Shown: piece by piece, positions 50,864 to 63,589 of the stretch | Layout: each line of letters begins with the position of its first letter | Position numbering within the stretch: position 1 is the first letter of the stretch | Origin: Sclerodactyla briareus | Taxonomy: Eukaryota; Echinodermata; Holothuroidea; Dendrochirotida; Sclerodactylidae | Reading direction: 5' to 3' | DNA: 64,000 bases | Assembly: GCA_026419785.1 (NCBI GenBank) | Contig: JAODTK010005521.1 | Location: 1-64,000 of the forward strand | The notes under the pieces: generated by a model | Seen by the model: the letters and a program-made list of their open reading frames with translations, nothing else | Told to the model about the DNA's origin: nothing | Databases searched by the model: none | Translations under genes and position numbers: made by a program

Positions 50864-52400
50864 GGCGTGACGGAGTCCCGGTAAAAGGGTCCCGCCCGAC
50901 CGTATCGGTACCCGGGTATGAAAATCCACTACCCGATACCCAAATAACCAAAAATAAACAGTAGCATAAACAACAATTCTATAATTTTCCATTCACAAGG
51001 GATTGGGATTTTATTACTTTAATTATTGAGAATGTACCCGATACGATACGCCAAAAACAACCCGACATGCTAATCGCTAAGCAGACGTAGACTAAGCTTA
51101 CCATCCTGCATACGTGTTGTGCACAGCAGCCGTGTCCACATAGGCCCACCACTGATATGATACTTGAAGGGCGTTCATCACAGCTAACGTATATCACACT
51201 GCACAATTCACACTGCACAATTCACAGGCACCAATTTTACAGTGTATAAATCACATAACACTTACATTGCGGCCTGCTGGGATTCCAAAACTTTCCAACA
51301 CAAGGGCTCATGAATAATAATTCACAGGTACGTGCAATGCGTGACCATCCAGTGTTGTGCAAAACTGCTGCCCCTAGAACGTTGTAACTACGTAGCCAAT
51401 CATAACGGACGACACGGACACACCGTTTTGGGATATGATAGTTCATTATAATAATAATTTGGGTGCCATTATTAGCAGTGGATTACCCCACACATTCATG
51501 AAAAAAATGTACATAGTTGTAAAGAAATTATCGTAAGTTATAAATAAAACGCAGTTAATCTACGCGATGTTGGAATGATTCACTTTTAAAAGATGATTAG
51601 ATTCATTCTGAAGTGCTTTGAAAGAATTCACGCATTTTCTGAAGTGGCAATATTATAGTGCGAGGCGGCAGCACCATTTTACATACAAGCAAACCAGTAA
51701 TGCTTTGCCCAGCCGAGACCACGTATGAGCGCGAGAAAGGGAAGAAGAAATGAAGAGAGACTTCAAGTCGTGCCGTTAAGTTCACCTTGTTTAGTAATAA
51801 TAGAAAAGGGAAGTTGTCAATAAAGATAGGGTAGTTAGTAATTGCAGCATTAAATTTCAAGAAACTAAAGGAACTAACCACTTGACAGACGGGTGAGTTT
51901 CGTTGAAAAATGGTCACTACGTATAATGACATGAAATGTGTAAACAATGTCAAACTCAATGCACTAACAAATGTTGGGCTTAATTTGTACACAATTGTAC
52001 ATACTTAGGATGGCCTGATGCAGAAAGTCGACACATTATGCCTACTTTTTGGCAATTTAAGAACGGGACCGAGTCCGCCCGAAATTTCTGGACGGGTCCC
52101 GGTCCGAAAATTACCTGAAAACTTGTTAGTCAATTTTTTAAACAAAAAATCCAGAAAAAATTACCAGAAAAAAATGACAAAACTTTGGATTGTAAAATGA
52201 CATGACTATTTGCAAATTTTTTCTTTCGGTCAGCGTTCAATAATTTTTTTTTGGCCTTCTGTTAGACTTTTGCTGGGATATTGAAATTCACTCTGCAAGT
52301 TATTCCCAAAAACTTAGGTGATTTTCTTGTAGAACATTAATAAAATGCACGAACAAAAAACACTGATATTTAGCTCAATAAAATGTTACACAGGGCGGTG
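50864..52400. other. No gene recognised; possible decayed transposon
   Basis: GTCCCGG-rich phrases near the left (GACGGAGTCCCGG, about 50869) and in inverted sense near 52066-52110 (GGGACCGAGTCC, GGGTCCCGGTCC) hint at a degraded inverted-repeat element, but the ends do not align well enough to call one. The 129-codon minus-strand frame at 51603-51992 has no recognisable motif. Confidence 0.35.
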
Positions 52401-53345
52401 ACTTAAGGGCGGGAGGGTTACCTAAAAATTCCTTCAAAATTTTGACAAAATGCTGCTTAAGTAGTGTCCAGCATTTCCTATGGTGAAACATTACAAAAAA
52501 CTATGAATCTGAAACTTGCCAAATTAGGTCGGAAGATGCAAAAAGACATGAAATTTAAGTTAAAAACGAATTTCGGCAATAATTTTGCACACAAAAATTG
52601 CCATTATTTTGGATAAATTAAAAATATGGTCAAAATCTTATTTTCTTGCCAAGTTATTCGTCAGACGTTCCGGAAAAAAAAAATTGGTGGCAGAGGTGCG
52701 AATTCGTAACCCTTACATGGCTAAAAGAGCACCTGAAATCACTTAAGGGGGGCGATTTATAAAATGTTGAAAACAGAGACATCGCCATGAAAATGTTTTC
52801 ACACTGAGGCAGGGGTTATATTTCAGAAATCATATACCTTTTTACGGACATTACATAGTGTATCGAGAGGACCCACATAAAATAATTCAAATCAGTAAGA
52901 ATAATAATAAATCACTTGATATAGCGTATGGGTGAAGTTCTATAGAAATACGTGCATTGTGAAATATAATTTAAAGTTATTGAGTAGCGCCGAAAGCCCT
53001 CGAGCAGCACCCCGAAATGACTTTGAGGGGAGCAATTTTTTCTGAAAGTAGCACCTGAAAATTTAAAAAGTATTTCGGACCTGTGGTAAGTGGTGACTCA
53101 AAGGCACCACTGCCCTGGAGTCGTTCCTGTTGAACCTGGTGGACTACTTTATGCATTTTCCTCAGTTAATTGCAGCCCAGAGCCCAACTTTACTTTGATA
53201 TGTTTTTAAAAGGAAAATAAATAATTAGGCTTAAGTAAGTAATAACATTTATATATTAAATTTTTTCACAGAATCAATGCAAAATATTTTAAATTATTCA
53301 TCACGACAGCTAGGGTGGTACTTAAGGGCTGGGTAAAGTTCAAGA
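52401..53345 (+). repeat. Degenerate repeat with about 300 bp period
   Basis: ACTTAAGGGCGGG-type phrases occur at about 52401, 52741 and 53320, with a weaker CTTTGAGGGG at 53021. Sequence between them is AT-rich and shares short words such as CACCTGAAA. Spacings are 340, 280 and 299 bases. The units are too diverged to define a consensus by eye. Confidence 0.4.
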
Positions 53346-53940
53346 TGGGCACCAAGTGTGCCTTTCATGCTTTTCTATCGCTGAAGATTTTTTGGCTGCC
53401 CCCATATGACTTATCAATTATGGAGGGGGTGACTTGCCACCCAAGATTCAGTTTCGAGTGCAAAACCAAATGCAGACGGGATGGCACCAGATATCATCAA
53501 ACAACAACAAACTGCTGTGCCTGGTGTGAGACCAGTAATAAGGAGAAATCATAGATGTGCATCAGAACGAGTGATATGGGGCGATGGAAAATCTGGCGTT
53601 ACTCTGGATACTACGGTATGACTCTGGAGAATGCATCAGTGACCACCCGTTAGGCTAAACAGTTAGCCTAGTACTTAGCTTACCGCATTGCAGGCTATAC
53701 AAGTTTGGTTAACTTAGGCTAGGCATAGGACGCGCAGAGGCTTGAACTGTACGGTAGATGCCGTAGTTGCTGTCTGAAAATCATGGAATAAGAGACTGCT
53801 GGCAGCTTCATTCAGATCATACAATCATCAATACACGTTTTTTCACAAATCAATTATAAAAGGGGAAACCAAAGATTACGTACGGACCTGAATCGGGAAG
53901 CCATGTTGGACCGTGTCTTCGTCAAAATGTGGCACTCATG

Positions 53941-54070
53941 ATGAACGACGACGATTCGCGGATGTGTCCGTACGTACGTACGTCACGGACGTGCGCAGGC
54001 ACGCCGTCGTAGCCAATGAATGGGTCAGGCCCATGCGCGTAGGTTAGACAATGGAAGCGATGCCCATGGA
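53941..54070. other. Small CpG-dense patch
   Basis: About 15 CpG occur within roughly 70 bases (53945-54012), including four ACGT units in a row, followed by a CCAAT-type sequence (GTAGCCAATGAATG). The surroundings are CpG-poor. It could be a remnant of a promoter CpG patch, but no recognisable first exon is beside it. Confidence 0.4.
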
Positions 54071-57000
54071 GTGAAGTCCAAACACACCTGACCCATTTGG
54101 CAACGCAATGACTAGCGCTTTCAAATGTTTGACCAGAACAATATCGTCGAACGAACTGGCAACTTGTCAAGAAAATCCTGAAGAATACCGGACTAAGTGT
54201 TTTAGTCACCAGGAACAATACTACTTAGTAGAATGACCTAAGTTATGTTAAAGTGTAATACGATCCTATACTCCATAAAAAAGGATATAATAGCTACGAA
54301 ACAAAACAATAGCCACTTTGAAAATATCTGCACAGTGCGCAGCAGCTGTATTGAGGACATAAAGATAATCTACTTATTAGTGGCCACCTAAAACAATTGT
54401 AACAACATTGACTTAATATGAAAAAAAAAATAAAAACCAATATTAATCATCCTGGACTAAAACGACCCGGTGTCAACGAAATGCCTTATTATTGAAAACC
54501 GGATAGTATTGACTGGCCGGTATCTATTAGTGAGAGTGTATCACACTGTAAAATATGTTAAAATACAGTGGTCATTTCGGTTCATCGAGTGTTATGTTGA
54601 GGGACCCAGATGTGGTGGTACGACTGAAGGTTAGGTTACACTTTCTATAGTGCCATTTAACCCATATGACGTCACTGGGATCTGCGGGGAACATAGGGGG
54701 TGTGGAAGATTGTTTAACCTTTGGAAAACATCTGATAACGAACAACAGTTGGGTCCCGAATATAAACTTACAAAATCGTTCAAAAGAAGATTGTCAAGCT
54801 GTTCCTGCCATAACGTAAAAAAGGCATTAAAAGTCAGGGCGGTGGCCGCATTGCCTCCGTCATCATCAGGTCGTAATGAAAACTCAATAGGGCGACATTA
54901 TCGAATCTTGCTGTGTAGTGGGATTTAACAATACCATTTTTCCACTAATAGCGTCGTATCTTATAGTCAGCTAGATCCCAATAAATGATGAATACAGTCA
55001 GAAGTTGCTGATAAAAACAGTCATCAATAGTAACTACATTTGCAATGCACATAGAGGAATGGCGAACACGTCGTTCATATTGTAGACCGAGAACATAATG
55101 ATAGCAAGTTTTGCACAATGATAACGAAAAAACCCTCTAGAACAAACAAGACAATGAGTGGGGTCGGAAAGCTTAAAGCAACAAATTACATCGGGGTGCG
55201 ACGGAAGACAATGTGACTGATTCCTTAAAAAGAAAAACGGAATTGAACTATGGAGTGAGTTAGGGGTTGAGTAGGTTTCCTCGCATTTGCCCACACAGGA
55301 ATGAACATACAACATGTATCTATATGGCATAATTTGCCTATAATTACTTTTGGCCGTGGTGTGAACATACGAATAGTGATTACGCTGTCTCTGTAGAACC
55401 AAGGTACTTGGCTTGAAGATGTGCAGAAAATGGAAGGGTCGTATGTAGTGGGAAGGGGGGGGGGGGAGGACTTGCCATGGAATTTTCCGTCTGACAGACT
55501 TCCCCAACTGAGTGCGAGAACATCTAAGTGGAATACTACTTTAGTGGTGCGCGAACGGTAAAAGAATGTGTTTTTTATGGGGAACACCGTTCTCAGAATC
55601 GAGGGTCTGGTATTTACGTGTGGTAAGGGGCATAGTTCAGCTCATTTTAGATACAGCGGGTTTGAAGTAATTGATATATGCAGGCGTCGTGCGTGCACTC
55701 ATAGCGAAAATGTTGCCGGCGCTCTCAGAGCATCGAAAATGAGCAGATTTAAGTACGTACTTATAGCGAGCTGTTGTTGGCGTCTTATGTAACGTTTCTG
55801 TTAGCTTGTGACTTCCAAGCGCATGGTCGGCTTGTAACTCCTCCGTCTCGACTGTCTAAGAAGTGATCCAGAAAATGTTGGGTTCTAAAAGTTAATAGTG
55901 GAGGGAGCATAAACGTTCCAACGAAATGCGGGGTTAGGTGTTGATTAGTGATAACTGCTGATGTGGAACAGGATGAATGTATGTAAAGATGAATGGTTGT
56001 TCTGTTCTAAGGAACATTAAAAATGACTACAAAATCACCTATGAGCGGGTACCTGATAATTTTATTTAATATTCTTTTGAAGTGTTTTAGATCTTCATTA
56101 TGTCCACTGTGAATTTCGTAGCTGAGTTGTTGAGGAATATTTCTGATTTGGCGGTGTTCGACGCACTAAGTATTGCTATTTAGAAGATGGTTCCACATCG
56201 TTCCATAACTAACCCTTGGCAGGGAGACTGTTGTCACGAACCAGAAATTCTGGAATAATGACCTGACGAAAACGGAAATTACGTGTAAATGTGTACTACA
56301 TCGGCAATCCCAAATGCAATATTGAGCAACCAGGCTGCCCCTGTTAGGGATTAGCCATGACTATTAATACTTTACTGCAATTGGTAAGGTTGACTCGTTA
56401 TTGCCCATACTTTCGTTTCCGACATCGCATACAAAGACAAATATAAACCATTTCTTGGTATCGAAACTAATATCTAAGTGTGTCATTAACTGAGTCAACT
56501 AGCTGTTATCGATTTATCATTGCCGTGGCGGTATCTCTTTCTGTCGCAAACGGTGCTGTAATGCGTCGCATTTGGTGACTATGAGGCGACCAGTGGGTTT
56601 TTTACCACACGCGCGTGCAATTACTGAGAAACAGCCCAAAACCACGTTTTCTGTACAGTATAAACGGCCACTTTTCCGAAGGTCGTAGTTTCCAGTATCG
56701 GTTTTTAAGTAGCTATGAATTTCACAAACAAATACCAAAACATGCATTTCGGAACGGACGTTCCTTATACGTCATTTCATCCATCAGGGCTGATCTACTC
56801 GACGGGTAGGCTTCTTCTAGGCTCTGGTTTCCTCTATTCTACAACAATGCACGGCAGCACTACATTAATGACAAGTGATATTTATTTCACCTCACATCCT
56901 GAACGATATATTGCGGGAAAAGAGACAATGACCTTATTGACGGAAGCTCATCAGCATTCATTAGTTTGTCTGCCTCCAACATTCCGCGTACTACCCCAAC

Positions 57001-58259
57001 TGACACTGCTATATAGATGACGGTTCTATTTTCACATTATTTGAATATTCCACCCACTCGGTTTCCTTACGGAGCTTTCGTTGACTCATTGGAATTTCGC
57101 GGACTGGCGGTTGAGATTCAATTAATTATAAACGTAGTATAAACGGACCACTCAAGCATTATACCTGTATTCAAATTGAACGGTGAGAGAGAGCGGGGCG
57201 GTGGGGGTGGGGGAATGGTGGCATTTAATTGGTGACGGATATTTTCAATGAAATTACCTGGTGACCTCCATGCCGTCAATATGTTGAAACTATTACTGAA
57301 GAATAGCTTCAGCACTCAAATGCTGTTAGGCTGCATTCTAATCTTAATAATATTAAATCCTGCCACTAGTGTTCTATGAGTTCGATTATCCGAGACGACG
57401 TCGCTCGCGCCACGATTCAGTGGTAAGTGTCAGGCCCGCTGGATACTTTCGTCAATACGAAAGGGATCCTATATATATAGATCCGGGAGGGTATACAACG
57501 CGAACGGGCATACTGACCCAAGCAGGAGACTCCGGTTAATGACTACATAGATTAATTTTGCGTCCAGCCCCCCAAATATATTATCGTTTATCGAATTGCG
57601 GGTATAACGATGTGGCAACATTTGAAACAGAAACGAACTGGGAACCCATCGCTCCGCTAAATCGCTCATTATCAACTATTAGCAACCATAAAGAGAATGA
57701 TTGTGAACTAACCAGTATATTGTGGCAGGTTAATCAATGTGGGAATTATCATCCATGCGCAAACATTTTCTATGGTTCCACACTATTAAAAATACTGGGT
57801 GTAACTAGCACACCTATATATATGGTGTTGTGGATATCACACCGTCATTGTGATAATCTGCCCAAGGTGTGGTTATTTTTATGCAACCTTACACAATTTT
57901 GTTTGTAATTTCTTAATTTTTAAATTCGTTTCCCATAATTATTTTTTTTTATTCCGTGGTGTTCTTCTTTTTATCGGGCGATTCCATATGTCCTACAGGG
58001 TTTGGGGCCGACAGTAACTGTAACTAGCCATCTACAATATGACCGGGTGGGGGGGGGAGGGGGAAGTTTCGCCTACGAGGACTGATGTGTTTATCATTTT
58101 TGTTGTATTATTTTGTTTATGGAACAAAGACAAAACAGCTGTTATTAGTAACATTGTTTCTGCGCCCCATTATTAATGTGTGTCCATTATTCCACTTCTG
58201 TTCCAGTACCAGTAGGCAAGGTAGGCCAGATCCACGCTGATGTGATATCAGATTGGAAG
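54071..58259. other. No gene recognised
   Basis: No domain-bearing frame, RNA or element could be supported on either strand. G runs at 55455-55466 and 58049-58057 are the only conspicuous features. Confidence 0.5.
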
Positions 58260-58616
58260 GGCGTGTAGTGACCGGTACATATTACTTGAACACTGATCAT
58301 TCGACCAGCATCAGTGTCCACTAAGCAACTGGATTTACGGACACAATTGCGCATACGGGTTAACTAGAGGTGTCGAAGGGAAATAGCCAGAAGTACATAT
58401 CATCTGTACCCTCACTCCACATTCAGGTAACTTCAATAGGGTTTTAATGTTGTTTGATACAATATTGGTATTGGTGCTGGGTGTGGGGTCATGTAGGCCC
58501 TTGTGGTGTGGACGCGATTCGATAACGGTGTTGGTTGTCAGTGCTGCTTGTGTCAGTTTTGGTGTTGGCCACCTAGTCGGAATGCCGGTACGTACACACC
58601 ACTTGTAGTTACAAAT
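58260..58616 (+). repeat. Tandem duplication, about 350 bp unit, copy 1
   Basis: Landmarks are ACATATTACT, CTGATCATTCGAC, GGGTTAACTAGAGGTG, CTGCTTGTGTCAGTTTTGG and a final GTAGTTACAAAT. All recur in order in 58617-58960. Differences are mainly single-base indels. Confidence 0.85.
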
Positions 58617-58960
58617 GGAGACCTGTGACATATTACTGAACATCTGATCATTCGACAGCAATCAGTGTCACTCAAAGCACCTGGCTTACTCGCCACATGG
58701 CGCATAGGGTTAACTAGAGGTGCGAAAGGGGAATAAAGCCAGTACATATCATCGTACCCTCACTCCCTACATTCCAGGTACTTACTAGGGTTTTAAGTTG
58801 TTGAGTAGTACATTATTGGTATTGGGCTGGTTGTGGTGTCATTGTCTGACATTTGTGGTGTTGGATCTATTCCCGATACGGTGGTGTCAGGGGCTGCTTG
58901 TGTCAGTTTTGGTTGTTGTGGAGTCGGACATCGGTATCGACACAACACGTAGTTACAAAT
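58617..58960 (+). repeat. Tandem duplication, about 350 bp unit, copy 2
   Basis: Directly adjoining second copy of 58260-58616. No coding function is evident: the frames across it differ between copies. Confidence 0.85.
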
Positions 58961-61900
58961 ATACTGTTTATAAAGAACAAATATACGTGTTTTATAAGTT
59001 ATAGGTATATCGAACAGTGCTGCCAAAATTCAGCAATTCACGTTCCAATGGAATAAAAATGATCGAGAGTATTTGAGCCGTGGAATAAGGGTATGAAAAA
59101 AGTGAACGACCGCAATACCGATGGGGTAACTGTGAAGAATACACGTACGCGAGTACGGAAGCTTGACAACGCATGCTGCTCCAATGGTGTAGTACCAATT
59201 CAGTTCTTTCAATGAAATCTGTTCGGAGGTTATTCGGAACTGATCACATCTTTGCACTCGGTATAACGGGGTGCATAACTGAATACACGGGAGAAAGCAT
59301 CGAGCCTTCTGGTGAGTGATTATGTAGGCGGTGCTCTCCAATTTGCACGCTTTCGCGTTCGAAAGTTCGAACCGTGCAAGGGTAGGTTGCTCGGACAGAA
59401 GTTAGTCGTCTCTCTTAGGTATCTTTTTCGTGAGATATACTGAGAGAGGAAATATTTGACCTATGTAGTGGGATAATTATGTTGTGAAATGCAGTAAAAA
59501 CACGCAATTTGGGTATAGCCAGTACATCCTATCACATTCGAACTGAATTGTCTTACGAGTTTGAAAAGGGGTGGACCAACACGAGAGCAACGCCCAAGCT
59601 ATGTGCATATGTCAATCGTCGGACAACTTCGCAGAAACGCGCTGGAGGGGTAAACATTATGTGTGCACTCAAAATTATGTCTCAACCGCCAAATGGCCAT
59701 GTTCAAATATTCATATCGAGAGAGTGAATTTTTATCATTTAAATTTCGCACCGACAGACATGTGTACTCGCCACCCGGCATTCCAAGTTTTGTCATTGGC
59801 TGATCCGAAAATTGGGAAGGTATAATATCAGTGGTCATGCTTTCCGATGATAGGTTAGATAACCATGGGGGGGGGGGGATTTCAACGAATAACACAAATT
59901 AAACATCACATAACAGCTTGGATCTACAATCTACTATCACCCTAATGACAAATTGACCCAAATATACCCTATTGTCAATTAAGTACAATCTGTTGGCCCC
60001 TAGACACATCTGCTGCAATATTTGCAAATATACCTGCAAAACCTTCACTGAACTGGCAAAAAAATTGTTTTTGTGTTAACAAATATTATCACTTGGGTCA
60101 TAGGGGTGGTTCTGACCAATCTCTCTCTCTGTTCACTACCCTGTGGAGACCAGTGGGACTTGCTGCCAGAACGCAGCCACCCCACTATTTGGTATCTAAC
60201 AAACTGCCCTATCATAGCACCTCAAATTAACCAGCCTTGTTCTGGTGAATTTTTGAGCTGGAGCATTTTAATTAGAAACATTTTCCGAACATCTGTCACG
60301 TGGAGAAAGCCATTATGACGTGGACACAGGGATTTTCGAAAATCCCCAATTTCCACCATCTGTACTTTTTGAATGTACTGCTTCCAGATCCGCAGACAAA
60401 AATAAATCCTCACAATTTGGCCTTGAAGGGGGAATTAAGGATCTTCTTTTTTAACTAGGGAACACTCGGCGACGAAATCAGGGTGTTTAGCAAGTTGTGC
60501 TACCTTCAGTAGAAGTAAAAAAAACCAAGATTTAATTTATAGGTTTTCCGATCAAGCGTTCTTGGATTTTGTCAGACTTCTCGTTGGAACGTTGGGATTT
60601 GAGATCATATAGATTTTACCTCAACATTACTCTTTTACTGCTATTCCTTTTCCAAACTTTTATCAGTGCCACTATGTTTAACGCAACGCGATAACCAACG
60701 GAAGCCTTGTGTTTCCAACTTGATCCCCAAAGCAATTTATTTGAAGCCCAGATGGGATGACGCCTCGTTAACATTGGTTTGTAAGTATGGCGCCCAATCG
60801 ATATTTTGCTATGTTATTATAGATGGGTGCATATAAAAAATAAAACAAAATCTCACACACGTTTGTCAGTTATATCGCGCATATAACGACACTCAAGTAT
60901 AACTGGGGATGGGGAGATGTGGGCTAATAGGGCTAAGGATCTCCTGAGTGACTGAATCCGTACGTTCGCATACCGTCTCCGGAATATATGTGAGATGAAT
61001 ATTGGCCAATGCAATCGTGTAGATAGTTAAAACAATAGTGTGTGTTAATTCGATAAGCGGATTTGATGTGACATTCTTAGATTAGATTTTTCAGTTTTAA
61101 TTCTTTTTGTTAGTCAGATTTAATATAAATTCTACCTATCGCAGTAGAGCGATACCGGATATTTTTTTATATTCAAAAACACATTTTCAACTGCCGTAAG
61201 TTGCGACTGAAGAAAATTTAGTTCATTGAGGAAGAGTAAGAGAGCAAGAGTCTCTATGAAAGATCCTGGAACCACAATAACCCAAGAGAAGAAAGCAGAT
61301 TTTGTAGAATTTGTCTGCAATTCCGATGAAACTAATCTAGACTATTCTTGAAAGTATTCACACTGTTCTTGGAAGCATTGGAATCATACTTCCGAATGTC
61401 TTATATACAACAGTTACCACGAAGCTTGAGACGATGGCTCCTTGGTTTGGTTTTGTATGAAAAGAAAATGTACATCCTTACCACACTACAAACAAGGACA
61501 GGAAAAATCGGGCAATTCCACTAGTTGAAAATTCTAGGGGAAGCAATCGGAACATTAATGGGCAGTAATTGGCACGAAGCTTGACGCGATACCCCATATT
61601 AGTAGGAACATTGCTCATATGAGAAAATAAATTCCTAGAGGAAACATATTCTGGAGGGCCTTTGGACCAGTTGATTAACGATACCATTAGGTAAACAAAA
61701 ATGAAGTCATCGAATGGAAGGCTTTAAAAGTCATGAACATTTCTCCCAAAATATGAACTGAATTACGGCACGTAAAACCCATGCCCAATAAAGTCAGATC
61801 AAGGCGCTTCATCTTTCTCAAATGATACATTATCGGACATCAAGTCAATTTGGCAGCCCCTTTAAACCTTTATATTCAGTTGCCTATATTCCGTAAGGTA

Positions 61901-63589
61901 AGTATTCCTCACGTGAACGGCGAGTTTATTTTTCATTCAATCACCCGATTGATATCTTCAGTCTTCAAAAAACTGGCAGGAGCCTTCACCTTTTCCTTTG
62001 TTTTTTTTTTTCTTCACTACCGTTAAGAAAAAAAAATTGTTTATCAGAAGCCAATATAGAAATAGGCCTGAGGTCCCTCCCGGTGACTACGAAGCGACTT
62101 CCGGGAGGACTTGGTGGCGTCTGCATGTTTTTTACGCACGATTGCAGGTTCTTTTTTAATTTAGTCGAAACAAATGAGCATCAATCCATGCCGCTGGAGT
62201 ACTCTCATAATCACTGTACTAGGTAGAGGAAGCGCAATGATAACTCGTTGTGCACACTCCAATCACTTCGTGAATACCAAGATTCTCTGATTAAGCAGGG
62301 GACGTTTATCAGGAGGCCTATGTCACGCCCTGTCAACTACAGGCAAATACAATTGTGTCAAAAGCCTAAACAGAATCTTCCATAAACAGATTAATCGAGC
62401 ACAAACTTATTCAGAAGCCACTAGGGGACTCTGGATTATATGTAGTTATTGGAATGATGACAGAAGACCAGATATTCATTTCCACCACTCGCAAATAACA
62501 CTGGTAGGGCCTACTGGACAGTAGTTGCTCGAAGGAATAATTTCGCGAAAATATGTTCTCCTCTAATCATCAGGAACGACAATTTCATTGAAATTTTCAC
62601 ACACCTTTTTGCAACAATTCCGTAGTTTCTCCTTAAAGAAACAGGGCTACAAATAATAGTATTAATACTATTAGCGTGACGTTTTCGTTGAGGAACACCG
62701 AAGATCTTCCGAATATCTTCAATCGCTGACCTAGGTTCCATATTAAAAAATAACAAGGGAACAGTGTTTCCTTCATACGCCTTCCTACCTCTCTCTAAGA
62801 CGCCCCGTTTTGTGGTTGTTGAGCGAACCATTCATAGCCAGTAAAACGATATGAATGTCACAATTTCGCAACCTTTCTACGGCCATGGGGAACATTCACT
62901 GTCATGCAGCAGGACTGCTTTTTTTTATTCCATCGCTTTTTTCTCCAGGAAATGTTACTGTTATAACCTCAAATCAACAGCATTCAAATCCTTATAGGAA
63001 TTCGGTCAAATGTCCTTACTCAGAAAAAATAAATAATCAAAGTCATACTTCAATGCACGTAGAGATGCATTCCAACTTTCACTCAAAATGGCAGCTTCAT
63101 TTAGTAAGAACAGGAGTAAGTATCCATAGGCGCACGAAGCGTTCAGATTTCCCCCCCACAGATCAGCGGATGGAAATTCTGGCGGGAAACGACAGCAATT
63201 TGAATCGGTGTAATCAGCCTAAGGAAATCAAAAAGAGAAAAAGAGTACAGTGTACTCGAAATTGATCAGTGCCCTAAATTCATGTCTTCCAGTCCATGTC
63301 TCATGACTGCAATGTAGCACGGGTAAACGTACTGAATTGACGTTATGCCACTAGCAGTCACATCAGTAACATTATGCGAAAGGGGAAGAAACAAGAATGT
63401 TTGACAGTACCACGTTATGTATTAAAAATGTGTTCGACATCAGAAGCTTAATCACCGGCTGTGATCGTGATGACATTTGCAGAATAGCAGTAAGCCTACG
63501 TAGTATATTGTAGGGACGCTTCGCATTCGAAGTAATGGTGGGACAAATGCGGTTAATCAAGAGTTAACCTTGAGGCTTGGGGACGTATA
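58961..63589. other. No gene recognised; small inverted repeat inside
   Basis: Nothing could be assigned. A 136-codon plus-strand frame at 62855-63265 has a hydrophobic stretch near residue 20 (GLLFFIPSLF) and a basic end but no known motif, and I treat it as chance. A hairpin-capable pair, GTCCCTCCCGG (62073-62083) and CCGGGAGGAC (62101-62110), lies in this span. Confidence 0.45.

Noticed and set aside
50864-52115. Possible transposon bounded by GTCCCGG-rich ends
   Set aside because: The two ends share words but do not align as terminal inverted repeats, and no target duplication was found.
57464-57486. Near-palindrome GGATC...GATCC around TATATATA
   Set aside because: Short, AT-rich and isolated; no operator or element context.
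59340-59400. Possible tRNA-like B box (GTTCGAAAGTTCGAACC)
   Set aside because: It is a short palindrome; no acceptor or anticodon stem could be paired around it.
62855-63265. 136-codon plus-strand frame with a hydrophobic stretch
   Set aside because: The hydrophobic segment is not a clear signal peptide or membrane helix, and there is no family resemblance.
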